Assembly (NCBI RefSeq): GCF_009707385.1
Contig: NZ_CP046115.1
Location: 2,914,001-2,978,000 of the forward strand
Reading direction: 5' to 3'
Source of the DNA: Klebsiella oxytoca
Lineage (GTDB): Bacteria; Pseudomonadota; Gammaproteobacteria; Enterobacterales; Enterobacteriaceae
DNA length: 64,000 bases
The notes under the pieces are model-generated. The model was given only the letters and a program-made list of their open reading frames with translations. It did not search any database and was not told the origin of the DNA. The translations under genes and the position numbers were made by a program. This document shows, one piece after another, positions 53,937 to 62,343 of this stretch (its first letter is position 1; the number at the start of each line of letters is the position of its first letter).

Positions 53937-53978
53937 AGCAGTTAAGACGGCTTTTCATCCGTCTTATTTGCTTTTTTT
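53937..53978. ncRNA. Isolated bidirectional terminator, candidate 3' end of a small RNA
   Basis: AGCA...AAGACGG CTTTTCAT CCGTCTT...TGCT forms a long stem followed by seven T on the plus strand, with a run of A before it that acts as a T tract on the minus strand. The flanking protein genes both point away from it, so it terminates no known gene. If a plus-strand promoter near 53840-53865 is real, the transcript would be about 110 nt. Confidence 0.4.
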
Positions 53979-54044
53979 ACACGGCTTTATGAAAGCCGCC
54001 CATTCAGCGATAATACATATCTATGAGTTTTTTCTGGGATTGGT

Positions 54045-55664
54045 ATGAAGCAATTAGCGCCGCAGGCGTCCCCCGCGCGTAAACGCCCGATGAGTATGAA
54101 GCTAAGTACCGCCGTCACCTTGATGATTGGCAGCGTCATCGGCTCGGTACTGATTCTGGTTTATGCCCTGTGGTTTATGCAGATCGGCAGCGCCACCCGC
54201 GAGGGCGTGAAAGATACAGCCCTGGCGGTAGCACGAACGCTCGCCGACACCCCGGAAGTCAAGCGCGGTCTGACGCTGCCGCCGGACAGCGGTATTATTC
54301 AGCCGTTGGCGCTGGCCGCCGCCAAACGCAATGGCCTGCTGTTTGCGGTCGTTACCAATATGGACGGCATTCGGTTTTCGCATCCCAACAGTCAGATTAT
54401 CGGTAAACCCTTTATTGGCGACGATATTCAGCCGACGCTGCAGGGCAAAGAGAACGTTGCCGTCAACCACGGCGTGCTGGCCCAGGCCCTGCGGATATTT
54501 ACTCCGGTTTTTGACGATAATCGCCGGCAAATCGGCGTGGTGGCGATTGGCATTTCGTTAAGCAAAGTGGATACCCAGATCGCCGCCAGCCGCTGGGATG
54601 TGATTCTGACCGTGCTGTTCAGCGCCGTCGTTTGCGCTGTTGGCACCTGGAGCCTGGTTCGCGGCCTCAAACGCGTCCTGCTGGGCCTTGAGCCGCAGGA
54701 GATCTCAACTCAGTTCCAGCAGCGCCAGGCGATGCTGCATTCCTTAAAAGAAGGCGTCGTGGCGGTAGATGCCGACGGGCAGGTGACGCTGATTAACCCC
54801 GCCGCGCGCGATATGCTGTTTAGCGGGCCCGATAACGACATCGCGCAAACCCCGCTCCTGGCGGATTTGCAGGAAGTTCTGCACACCGGAGAGCCGATTT
54901 ACGATCGGGAGCTGGGCTGCAACGGTCTTTTGCTTATTAGCAATACGGTTCCCGTCCGCAGCCAGGATGACGTGGTTGGCGCGATCAGCACCTTCCGGGA
55001 TAAAACGGAAGTCAGCCAGCTGCTACAGCGGCTCGACGGAATGGTGAACTATGTCGACGCCCTGCGCACCACCTCCCATGAATTCATGAACAAGCTGCAC
55101 GTGATCCTCGGCCTGTTGAATATGAAAAGCTACAGCCAGCTTGAAGCGTACGTCTTACAGACCGCCCACACTTATCAGGCGGATATCGGCGAGATCCAGC
55201 ACCGAATTAAATCACCGGTAGTGGCGGGCTTTTTAATCGGCAAAATTCAGCATGCCAGGGAGCGCGGTTTTACCCTTACCCTCGCGGAAGAGAGCCAGGT
55301 TCCGGACTGCCCGAACGAAAAGCAGGTCACCATACTGGTCACGGTACTGGGCAATTTAATCGAGAACGCGCTGGATGCCATGAACGGCCAGGCTGAAGGC
55401 GAAGTCAGCCTGCTACTGCATTATCAGAACGGCTGGCTGAGCGGTGAAGTCAGCGATGATGGTCCCGGGATCCCGGAAGCGTTCATCGATGATATTTTTA
55501 ATAAAGGATTTTCCACTAAAGGCGAAAATCGCGGCGTCGGGCTATTTCTCGCCAGCCAGCAGCTTCGCGAGCTGGGCGGGTCGCTGTCCGTCGAGTCCGA
55601 ACCCGGCGTGTTTACCCAATTTTTTGTTCATCTCCCCTGGGATAGTAAAAGGAAAAGTACGTGA
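54045..55664 (+). CDS. dcuS: DcuS/CitA-family C4-dicarboxylate sensor kinase (539 aa)
   Basis: Membrane sensor kinase: helix 1 at about residues 19-48, a periplasmic PASp domain to about 182, helix 2 at 183-205, a cytoplasmic PAS domain (SLKEGVVAVDADGQVTLINP) and a kinase domain. The phospho-accepting His345 is in TTSHEFMNKLHVILGLL, with N- and G-boxes NLIENALDAM and DDGPGIP and GVGLFLASQ. Residues Arg110, His113, Phe123, Arg150 and Phe152 align, at a constant offset of three, with the fumarate-binding residues of E. coli DcuS, so C4-dicarboxylate sensing is well supported. It precedes dcuR with a 4-bp overlap. E. coli dcuS lies elsewhere, so this is a paralogue tied to the genes downstream. 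Confidence 0.88.
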   Translation: MKQLAPQASPARKRPMSMKLSTAVTLMIGSVIGSVLILVYALWFMQIGSATREGVKDTALAVARTLADTPEVKRGLTLPPDSGIIQPLALAAAKRNGLLFAVVTNMDGIRFSHPNSQIIGKPFIGDDIQPTLQGKENVAVNHGVLAQALRIFTPVFDDNRRQIGVVAIGISLSKVDTQIAASRWDVILTVLFSAVVCAVGTWSLVRGLKRVLLGLEPQEISTQFQQRQAMLHSLKEGVVAVDADGQVTLINPAARDMLFSGPDNDIAQTPLLADLQEVLHTGEPIYDRELGCNGLLLISNTVPVRSQDDVVGAISTFRDKTEVSQLLQRLDGMVNYVDALRTTSHEFMNKLHVILGLLNMKSYSQLEAYVLQTAHTYQADIGEIQHRIKSPVVAGFLIGKIQHARERGFTLTLAEESQVPDCPNEKQVTILVTVLGNLIENALDAMNGQAEGEVSLLLHYQNGWLSGEVSDDGPGIPEAFIDDIFNKGFSTKGENRGVGLFLASQQLRELGGSLSVESEPGVFTQFFVHLPWDSKRKST

Positions 55665-56380
55665 TAAATGTCTTAATTGTTGACGATGATGCCATGGTTG
55701 CCGAACTGAACCGCCTGTACGTGGCGCGCGTCAGCGGCTTCCGCTGTAGCGGCACGGCGTCTACGCTGAGTAAAGCCAGGGAGATGATTAACGATAAGGG
55801 TCTGGAGATAGATCTGGTCCTGCTGGATGTCTATATGCAGCAGGATAGCGGTCTGGATCTGCTGCCTGCCATTCGCGCTTCCGGGCGGGCCATCGACGTC
55901 ATTATGATCACTTCTGCCGCCGACGCCGCGACGGTTCAGGCCTCTATGCGCTACGGCGTGGTGGATTATTTGATTAAACCCTTCCAGTTCCCGCGGTTTG
56001 AAGAGGCGCTGACCGCCTGGCGCGAAAAACGTAAGCTGATGACCGGTCAGCCCTATTATGAACAAGCGGACGTCGACCGGCTTTTGCACGGCGGCGTGCC
56101 GGAGACCGCTGATTCACGCAAACTGCCGAAAGGCTTAACCCCACAGACGCTGCGCACTCTTTGCCAGTGGATTGATGCCCATCCGGACATCGAGTTCTCA
56201 ACCGACGAACTGGCGGCGGCGGTAAATATCTCCCGGGTATCTTGCCGTAAATATTTAATTTGGCTGGCGCAAATTAACATTCTTTACACCAGCATTCATT
56301 ACGGCGCCACCGGACGTCCGGTGTATCGCTATCACCTGATAGCCGAGCAGTACGGGCTGCTTAAGCAGTACTGCCAGTAA
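55661..56380 (+). CDS. dcuR: DcuR-type response regulator (239 aa)
   Basis: Receiver domain with acceptor Asp56 (VLLDVYMQQDSGLDLLP) and Lys in DYLIKPFQFPRFEEAL. The C-terminal DNA-binding part (LPKGLTPQTLRTLCQWIDAH, then VNISRVSCRKYLIWL) is very close to E. coli DcuR, as is the length. GTG is the start, overlapping the kinase stop as GTGA. It probably activates the fumarate reductase, exchanger and fumarase genes in response to C4-dicarboxylates. The end overlaps the convergent apbE gene by 20 bp. Confidence 0.9.
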   Translation: MINVLIVDDDAMVAELNRLYVARVSGFRCSGTASTLSKAREMINDKGLEIDLVLLDVYMQQDSGLDLLPAIRASGRAIDVIMITSAADAATVQASMRYGVVDYLIKPFQFPRFEEALTAWREKRKLMTGQPYYEQADVDRLLHGGVPETADSRKLPKGLTPQTLRTLCQWIDAHPDIEFSTDELAAAVNISRVSCRKYLIWLAQINILYTSIHYGATGRPVYRYHLIAEQYGLLKQYCQ

Positions 56381-57311
56381 GCCGGTAGCCGTCATCCAGC
56401 AGCTGAAAGCGGAAACGGCGCCGGGAAGAGAGGATAACGTCGCGGTTTTTGGTGACCAAAATCGCTTCGATATCCTCGCGCTGGCGCAGCGCCGCGCAGC
56501 CTTTCTCCACGCCAAGGCCGTAAATCAGGGTGCTCCAGATATCGCCGTCCAGCGAGTCGGCGGAAATAATCGTTACGCTCTCCAGTTCATTATCCAGCGG
56601 ATAGCCGCTGCGCGGGTCGAGAATATGGTGCCAGCGTTTACCATCCTGCTCGAAATAACGCTCGTAAATGCCCGAGGTCACCACCGACTGCCCCACCACT
56701 TCAATACTGCCAATCAGCGCATCCGCCGCGGAGTACGGTTTTTTCAGCCCTATGGACCACTCGCCGAGGATGTGGACGTTACCGCCAAGGTTAATCAGCG
56801 CGGCGTTAATCCCCTGCTGCTGCAGATAGTCACGCACCCGATCGGCGATATATCCTTTGGCGATGGCACCAAGATCGATCTCCATTCCCGCCTGGGCGAG
56901 ATAGACGCTGCAGGCGGCGTCATCGAGGATCACATCCTGCGGTCGCGTTAGCGTCAGCCGGGCGGCAATATCCTGCGCTGCGGGTACGCGATGGCCCTGA
57001 AAGCCAATGCGCCACAGCTTCACCAGCGGACCAATCGCGAGGTTAAACGCGCTGTCGCGCACCATGCTGGCGGCTTTGGCGCATTTGATCAGCGCGTAGA
57101 CCGGACGGCTTACCGTCACCGGATGCCGCCCGGCGGCCTGGTTGATATCCATCACCTGAGAGTGCGCGCGGTTAACGGTGAAAAGATCTTCATAGCCTTT
57201 AATCAGTTGAAAAACGCGGGACGCGAGAGGTTCATCGTGAACATAGAGCTTAAGCAGGATGGGGGATCCCATCAGCACGGCGGAGTAGCTGTAGACGCGG
57301 TTGTCGGACAT
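56361..57311 (-). CDS. apbE: Cytoplasmic FAD:protein FMN transferase, ApbE family (316 aa)
   Basis: Attaches FMN covalently through a phosphoester bond to a Ser/Thr of FMN-binding domains. Family motifs are AFNLAIGPLVKLWRIG, MEIDLGAIAKGYIADRV, ALINLGGNVHILG and WHHILDPRSGYPLDN. There is no signal peptide or lipobox, unlike periplasmic ApbE, so it works in the cytoplasm. It lies 69 bp downstream of the fumarate reductase gene on the same strand, whose FMN-binding domain is the evident target. GGGAG precedes the ATG at 57311. Confidence 0.93.
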   Translation of the reverse strand: MSDNRVYSYSAVLMGSPILLKLYVHDEPLASRVFQLIKGYEDLFTVNRAHSQVMDINQAAGRHPVTVSRPVYALIKCAKAASMVRDSAFNLAIGPLVKLWRIGFQGHRVPAAQDIAARLTLTRPQDVILDDAACSVYLAQAGMEIDLGAIAKGYIADRVRDYLQQQGINAALINLGGNVHILGEWSIGLKKPYSAADALIGSIEVVGQSVVTSGIYERYFEQDGKRWHHILDPRSGYPLDNELESVTIISADSLDGDIWSTLIYGLGVEKGCAALRQREDIEAILVTKNRDVILSSRRRFRFQLLDDGYRLTGSTA

Positions 57312-57380
57312 AACGCACTCCCAAAGAGAGGTAAATACGCCGGGCCGCATATTGGCCTGCCCGGCGGGATTGCTTACGCA

Positions 57381-60158
57381 TTAACCTCTGGCACGTGTCG
57401 CCGCCTGATGGCCTGCGAGGGTGCCGAAGATGATAATGTCGGCCACCGCGTTGCCGCCGATGCGGTTACCGCCGTGAATGCCGCCGACCACTTCCCCCGC
57501 GGCAAAAGCGCCCGGAATCACCTGTTCGCTGGCGTTCAGCACCGCGGTGTCCGTATTGATGGTCACGCCACCCATGGTGTGGTGAATCCCCGGCGCGATA
57601 CGAATCGCATGGTACGGGCCCTCATTAATCGGCGCGCGCAGCGCGGTCGTACGGCCGAAGACAGCGTCATGCTGTTTTTCAACAAAGCCGTTGTAGCGCT
57701 CCAGCGTATTGAGGAAAGCATGGTAATCCATCCCCAGTTTGTCCGCCAGTTCGCGCGGCGAGCTGGCGCTGGTGACAAAACCTTTGGCGATGTACTCGTC
57801 GGCGGCTTTGTTTTTCGCTCTCACGTGCTCGTCAAAGACGATATAAGCGAAGTGCTCCGGTAGCGCAATAATCGATGCCGAAACTTTATCGCGGGTTTCC
57901 ATCTCGTTGAAGAAGCGGTTGCCCTGCTGATTCACCAGAATCGCCCCGCCGCCGCGGATCGACTCGGAAATAAGATACGAGGTCTGCTGTTCGACGGTCG
58001 GGTGAATCTGGATTTCGCCCATATCAACCGTGCCCGCGCCGATATGTTCCAACAGCGCGATACCGCCGCCGGTCGCTCCTTTATGGTTGGTGGTCACAAA
58101 GCCCGCCAGATCCGGGCGGTATTTCACTACCATCGCGCTGTTGGCGCTGAAACCGCCGGTAGCCACCACAATACTCTTCGTCTGTACCACAACGGTTTCT
58201 TGTTCATCGTTAAGCAGACGTACGCCGCTTACCTCATCGTTGGTCATCAGGATCTCTTCAACCGATGTATCCAGCAGGACATCAATGCCGCGTTTGGTGA
58301 TATTACGTACCAGGCCGCTGATCAGGTAGCCACCTACCGCCGACCCGTCGCGCGGACGGTGGGTGCGGTCAATGCTCATCCCGCCGGTGGTGGTGATATC
58401 GTTGAGCATAATGCCGCGACGCGCCAGCCACTCAATGGCCTCCGGCGCATTCTCCACGAAGCAGCGCAGCAGCTGCGGGTTGTTTTTGTTCTTACCGCCT
58501 TTCAGCGTTTCTTGATAGAACAGCTCTTTGCTGTCCTCAATGCCTTTCGCGCGCTGGAAGCGCGTCTCCGCGGCGTTCATCCCGGCAGAGGCTTTGATCG
58601 TGTTGCCGCCGATAGTTGGCATTTTTTCAACGATCAGCACGCTCGCTCCTTCATCGTGCGCCTGGATCGCTGCCGCCAGACCGGCACCGCCGCTGCCGAC
58701 CACCACCACATCGTAGCTTTTCGGCCCGGCATCGCCTTCGCCCTCTTCGGCGGCCAGCGCTTTGCTGGACTTCAGCATCGCTTTAGAGACCGCTTTTTTC
58801 ACCGCTTCGCTCTGGCTGGTCGCCCCGGAAATCGCATCCACGTGCGGAGTGTTGGCGCTGAGAATACGTTCGCGGATCTCTTCAAAGCTGGTGGTGAACT
58901 CGACGGTCTGCACCGGGCCTGCCGCCAGTGCGATATCGGCAATGCGGTCGTTTTCCAGGCTAACGTTGATAACCAGCTCGTTAGCGTCTTCCTGAACGGT
59001 TTCGACGAACATACCCGGTTTAAATTTCGCGTCGCCCATGCTCATATCGCGGATCATCGCTTCTACCAGCGAGAAGCGCCACAGCGGTTCCGGAATGTTC
59101 AGCGCTTCTCGCTGGGTGCTGTCGATGAACAGCTCCAGCTCTTCGCCGGCGGCGATGCGCGCCGTCCAGTCAGGATAAGCGATACAGGCGCGCCCCACCG
59201 CCAGCAGATCGTAGCCGTGATCCAGTCCCTGTTCGGCATCGGCCGCGTTAACCACGCCGCCCACGCCCATCACCGGTACCTGAGCTAAGGTTTCAGAGCG
59301 CATAGCGCAATATTTTTCAATCAGCGGCGTTGGATCGCGGGTATCGACAATTGAGGGACGCAGCGTGGCGCCAACTGAAAAGTGCAGATAGTCCACGCCG
59401 CGGGCGGCCAGTTTTTCCAGCAGATACATGGTGTCAGCAAAACGGATACCGGGGACTTCCATCTCTTCAGGAGAGAAACGATAGCCAATAATGAAAGCGT
59501 CATCGGCGTACTGACGAGCCATTTTGTGCGTGATATCCAGCACCGCCAGCGGAAATTTTGCGCGGTTATCCCGGCTACCGCCCCACTCGTCGTCGCGCTG
59601 GTTAGAGTTTGGCGAATAAAATTGTTGGATCAGGTAGGTGTTCGCGCCGTGAATTTCAACGCCGTCGAAACCCGCCTGAATAGCGCGGCGTACGCCTTCA
59701 CCAAACTTCGCGATCATACCTTCAACTTCTTCCCCGCTCAGCGCACGCGGCGTCGCGGCGCCATCGCGCGGTGCGGCAATTGCGCTGGGGGCGACCGGCT
59801 GGCGTCCGCCAATCAGCTGCGGGTCGACCATCCGGCCACCGTGATAAATCTGCAGAATTGCTTTAGAGCCTTCCGCTTTGATAGCCGCGGCGATTTTCGC
59901 CAGGCCGGCTATTTTTTCGTCGTTATCGATACCGATAGCGCCCGGAAACGCCAGACCGTAATTATCGACAAAGCAGCACTCCACGATGATGGCGCCGATA
60001 CTGCCGGCGCGAGCGCGGTAGTACTCCACCAGCTCACTGGTCACGGTACCGTCAAAATAACCCGTGCAGGTGGTCATCGGCGCCATTAACAGGCGGTTTT
60101 TCAGTTCAGTACCGTTGGGTAAAGTAAAAGGACGCAGAATTCGTTGGTTACTGGTCAT
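57381..60158 (-). CDS. Soluble NADH:fumarate oxidoreductase with OYE-like, FMN-binding and FAD domains (925 aa)
   Basis: Three domains are clear. Residues 1-365 resemble old-yellow-enzyme-like NADH:flavin oxidoreductase (KNRLLMAPMTT, IYHGGRM, GVEIHGANTYLIQQF). Residues 380-465 are an FMN-binding domain with the flavinylation motif DAISGAT (Thr447 is the predicted covalent site). Residues 480-925 are a flavocytochrome c/fumarate reductase FAD domain (VVVGSGGAGLAAAI; MNAAETRFQRAKG; GPYHAIRIAPGIHHTMGG; GEVVGGIHGGNRIGGNAVAD). There is no signal peptide, so it is cytoplasmic. This is the architecture described for the Klebsiella pneumoniae soluble NADH:fumarate reductase. It regenerates NAD by reducing fumarate to succinate. 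GGAG lies before the ATG. Confidence 0.92.
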   Translation of the reverse strand: MTSNQRILRPFTLPNGTELKNRLLMAPMTTCTGYFDGTVTSELVEYYRARAGSIGAIIVECCFVDNYGLAFPGAIGIDNDEKIAGLAKIAAAIKAEGSKAILQIYHGGRMVDPQLIGGRQPVAPSAIAAPRDGAATPRALSGEEVEGMIAKFGEGVRRAIQAGFDGVEIHGANTYLIQQFYSPNSNQRDDEWGGSRDNRAKFPLAVLDITHKMARQYADDAFIIGYRFSPEEMEVPGIRFADTMYLLEKLAARGVDYLHFSVGATLRPSIVDTRDPTPLIEKYCAMRSETLAQVPVMGVGGVVNAADAEQGLDHGYDLLAVGRACIAYPDWTARIAAGEELELFIDSTQREALNIPEPLWRFSLVEAMIRDMSMGDAKFKPGMFVETVQEDANELVINVSLENDRIADIALAAGPVQTVEFTTSFEEIRERILSANTPHVDAISGATSQSEAVKKAVSKAMLKSSKALAAEEGEGDAGPKSYDVVVVGSGGAGLAAAIQAHDEGASVLIVEKMPTIGGNTIKASAGMNAAETRFQRAKGIEDSKELFYQETLKGGKNKNNPQLLRCFVENAPEAIEWLARRGIMLNDITTTGGMSIDRTHRPRDGSAVGGYLISGLVRNITKRGIDVLLDTSVEEILMTNDEVSGVRLLNDEQETVVVQTKSIVVATGGFSANSAMVVKYRPDLAGFVTTNHKGATGGGIALLEHIGAGTVDMGEIQIHPTVEQQTSYLISESIRGGGAILVNQQGNRFFNEMETRDKVSASIIALPEHFAYIVFDEHVRAKNKAADEYIAKGFVTSASSPRELADKLGMDYHAFLNTLERYNGFVEKQHDAVFGRTTALRAPINEGPYHAIRIAPGIHHTMGGVTINTDTAVLNASEQVIPGAFAAGEVVGGIHGGNRIGGNAVADIIIFGTLAGHQAATRARG

Positions 60159-60783
60159 AATGACGCTCCAGACTTTAAATATAAAATTCAGAATTGGGTG
60201 ACAGGATTATTTTTATTGTCGTTGGTAACCCCTTAAGTCATGGTAATAATATAGCGCTATTTTTAGTTACTAAAGAAATTACATTAGTTAAAAAACTATT
60301 TAATACCAACAATAACATCCATACCTCCATTGTATTATTAAATAAAAATAATTCTTTCACACAATCGAGATAAACGATAACAAAACGGAAACCTTTGTTA
60401 AGGTCAAATATTAATCATATAAATAAAAAATAAAATTAAAATCATGTATTTAAAAACAAATTAAAAGCCAGGGTGAATTTTAAATTTAACATTTATACGT
60501 ATTTCTACCAAATAAAAACCACATCCTTTAGGGTTATTATGATTGATAAAAAAAGTGACCGGCAAGCCGTTTTTCTTGATCTCAATCAATTGCAACGGCG
60601 TATGAAAGCGCAATATATAAATAACCCAATATTTTATTTTAACGCCCAAAGAAAAGCGTTAATTAACTGTCAGCGTAATAACCAGAGCCGGTAATTAATA
60701 ATTAAAGAAAGTTTTGCAACTAAAAAAACCGGACGGCTATTCGGCGACAAAACTCTATTTTTAACTACTTGCAGATACTCATT
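60159..60783. other. AT-rich divergent control region of the fumarate module
   Basis: This 625-bp region separates the leftward fumarate reductase from the rightward exchanger and is strikingly AT-rich from 60240 to 60470. It contains an FNR box (60576-60589). A 51-codon frame at 60539-60694 (MIDKKSDRQAVFLDLNQLQR) has an AGGG before its ATG but overlaps the FNR box and resembles nothing known, so I regard it as probably non-coding. Confidence 0.5.
60576..60589 (+). promoter_or_regulatory. FNR binding site (perfect consensus)
   Basis: TTGAT-CTCA-ATCAA matches the FNR consensus TTGAT-N4-ATCAA at all ten defined positions. A TATATA-type -10 element begins about 30 bp downstream (near 60612-60619), which places the box at about -42 to -44 for the exchanger promoter, the activating class II position. 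Confidence 0.8.
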
Positions 60784-62289
60784 ATGAAAGAGAAAAAGAC
60801 AACCATACCGCCTGCCGGTGCAGCAACAAAGGCTGCTTCTAAACGTCTGCTGATGATGGCGATGCCCATTATCGTCGCCGTACTCCTGCTATTTGTCCCG
60901 GTGCCCGATGGCCTGCCCCCTTACGCCTGGCACTACTTTGCTATTTTCGTCGGCGTGATCGTCGGTCTGATCTTCGAACCGCTGCCGGGGGCAGTGATTG
61001 GGCTCACCGGCGTTGTGGTCATTGCCTTGTGCAGCCAATGGCTCCTCTTCAGTCCTGAACAGCTGTCCGCGCCAAACTTCAGGCTTGCCGGCGCCTCTTT
61101 TAAATGGGCGGTGAGCGGTTTTGGTAACTCGACCGTGTGGCTTATCTTCGGCGCTTTCATGTTTGCCGCCGGTTACGATAAAACCCAGTTCGGCCGCCGT
61201 CTGGCGCTGATTCTGGTGAAATATCTCGGCCGCCGCAGCCTGACGCTGGGCTACGCTATCACCTTCGCCGACCTGCTGCTGGCGCCGTTTACGCCATCCA
61301 ATACCGCGCGCAGCGGGGGGACCATCTACCCGATCATCGCAAACCTGCCGCCGCTGTACGGTTCTAAACCTAACGACCCAAGCGCGCGCCGCATTGGCTC
61401 TTATCTGATGTGGGTGGCGATCACCGCGGCCTGTATCACCAGCTCCATGTTCCTTTCCGCCCTCGCGCCAAACCTGCTGGCTCTGGCGCTGGTGAAAAGC
61501 ATCGTCGGCATTAATATCTCCTGGGGCACCTGGTTTATTGCCTTCCTGCCGCTGGGTATTCTGTTGATTCTGGCCATGCCGCTGCTGGCCTACTGGCTCT
61601 ATCCGCCGGAAGTGAAAGTAAACGATGAAGTGCCGCTGTGGGCCGCGCGCGAGCTGGAAAAACTTGGCCGCCTGTCACGTAACGAAATTCTGCTGCTGGT
61701 CTTTGTCTGCTTCGCGCTGATGATGTGGATCTTCGCCGCCGAATGGATTGAACCGGCGCTGGCCGCACTGCTGGTCATCGTGCTGATGCTGTGGACCGGC
61801 GTCCTCTCGTGGAACGATATCACCAGCAACAAAGCGGCGTGGAACACCTTCGCCTGGTTCGCCACCCTGGTGGCGCTGGCCGACGGCCTCTCCTCCACCG
61901 GTTTTATCGCCTGGCTGGGTAAAGAAGGCGGCGCGCTGATGAGCGGTATCTCCCCGGGCGTTGCCACCGTGGTACTGCTGCTGGCGTTCTATCTGCTGCA
62001 CTATCTGTTTGCCAGCACCACTGCGCACACCACCGCGCTGCTGCCGGCGATGCTGACTATCGCCTCCACCATTCCGGGGATGAATATGCAGGTGTTCGTA
62101 CTGCTGATGGTGACCTCGCTCGGCGTGATGGGGATTATCACCCCCTACGGTACCGGCCCCAGCCCAATTTACTACGGCAGCGGCTATCTGCCGACCAAAG
62201 ACTACTGGCGTCTCGGTACTATCTTCGGCGCCATCTTCCTGGCCGCCCTGCTGCTGATTGGCTATCCGTGGATGTCCATGATGTTCTGA
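60784..62289 (+). CDS. DASS-family dicarboxylate exchanger, TtdT/CitT-like (501 aa)
   Basis: Inner-membrane anion transporter of the divalent anion:Na+ symporter (SLC13) family, in the antiporter branch with TtdT and CitT. About eleven to twelve hydrophobic segments are seen. Family blocks are PFTPSNTARSGGTIYPIIAN, the segment HYLFASTTAHTTALLPAML, and the end block GIITPYGTGPSPIYYGSGYL. It probably exchanges malate, tartrate or another C4-dicarboxylate for succinate. The ATG at 60784 is chosen over an upstream TTG. It lies 54 bp before the fumarase gene, so they are likely co-transcribed under FNR and DcuR-type control. Confidence 0.9.
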   Translation: MKEKKTTIPPAGAATKAASKRLLMMAMPIIVAVLLLFVPVPDGLPPYAWHYFAIFVGVIVGLIFEPLPGAVIGLTGVVVIALCSQWLLFSPEQLSAPNFRLAGASFKWAVSGFGNSTVWLIFGAFMFAAGYDKTQFGRRLALILVKYLGRRSLTLGYAITFADLLLAPFTPSNTARSGGTIYPIIANLPPLYGSKPNDPSARRIGSYLMWVAITAACITSSMFLSALAPNLLALALVKSIVGINISWGTWFIAFLPLGILLILAMPLLAYWLYPPEVKVNDEVPLWAARELEKLGRLSRNEILLLVFVCFALMMWIFAAEWIEPALAALLVIVLMLWTGVLSWNDITSNKAAWNTFAWFATLVALADGLSSTGFIAWLGKEGGALMSGISPGVATVVLLLAFYLLHYLFASTTAHTTALLPAMLTIASTIPGMNMQVFVLLMVTSLGVMGIITPYGTGPSPIYYGSGYLPTKDYWRLGTIFGAIFLAALLLIGYPWMSMMF

Positions 62290-62343
62290 TTCATAACCGT
62301 CGGGCGTTAAACCCCGGCGGTTTTACTCTTAGGGAGCAAAGCA

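Noticed and set aside
58002..59288. A 428-codon open frame on the plus strand inside the fumarate reductase gene
   Set aside because: It is antisense to a well-supported 925-residue enzyme, has His/Arg-rich composition typical of antisense frames in GC-rich genes, and has no ribosome-binding site.
60539..60694. A 51-codon frame in the fumarate module control region
   Set aside because: It has a weak AGGG before the ATG but overlaps the FNR box and the probable promoter, and its sequence resembles nothing known.
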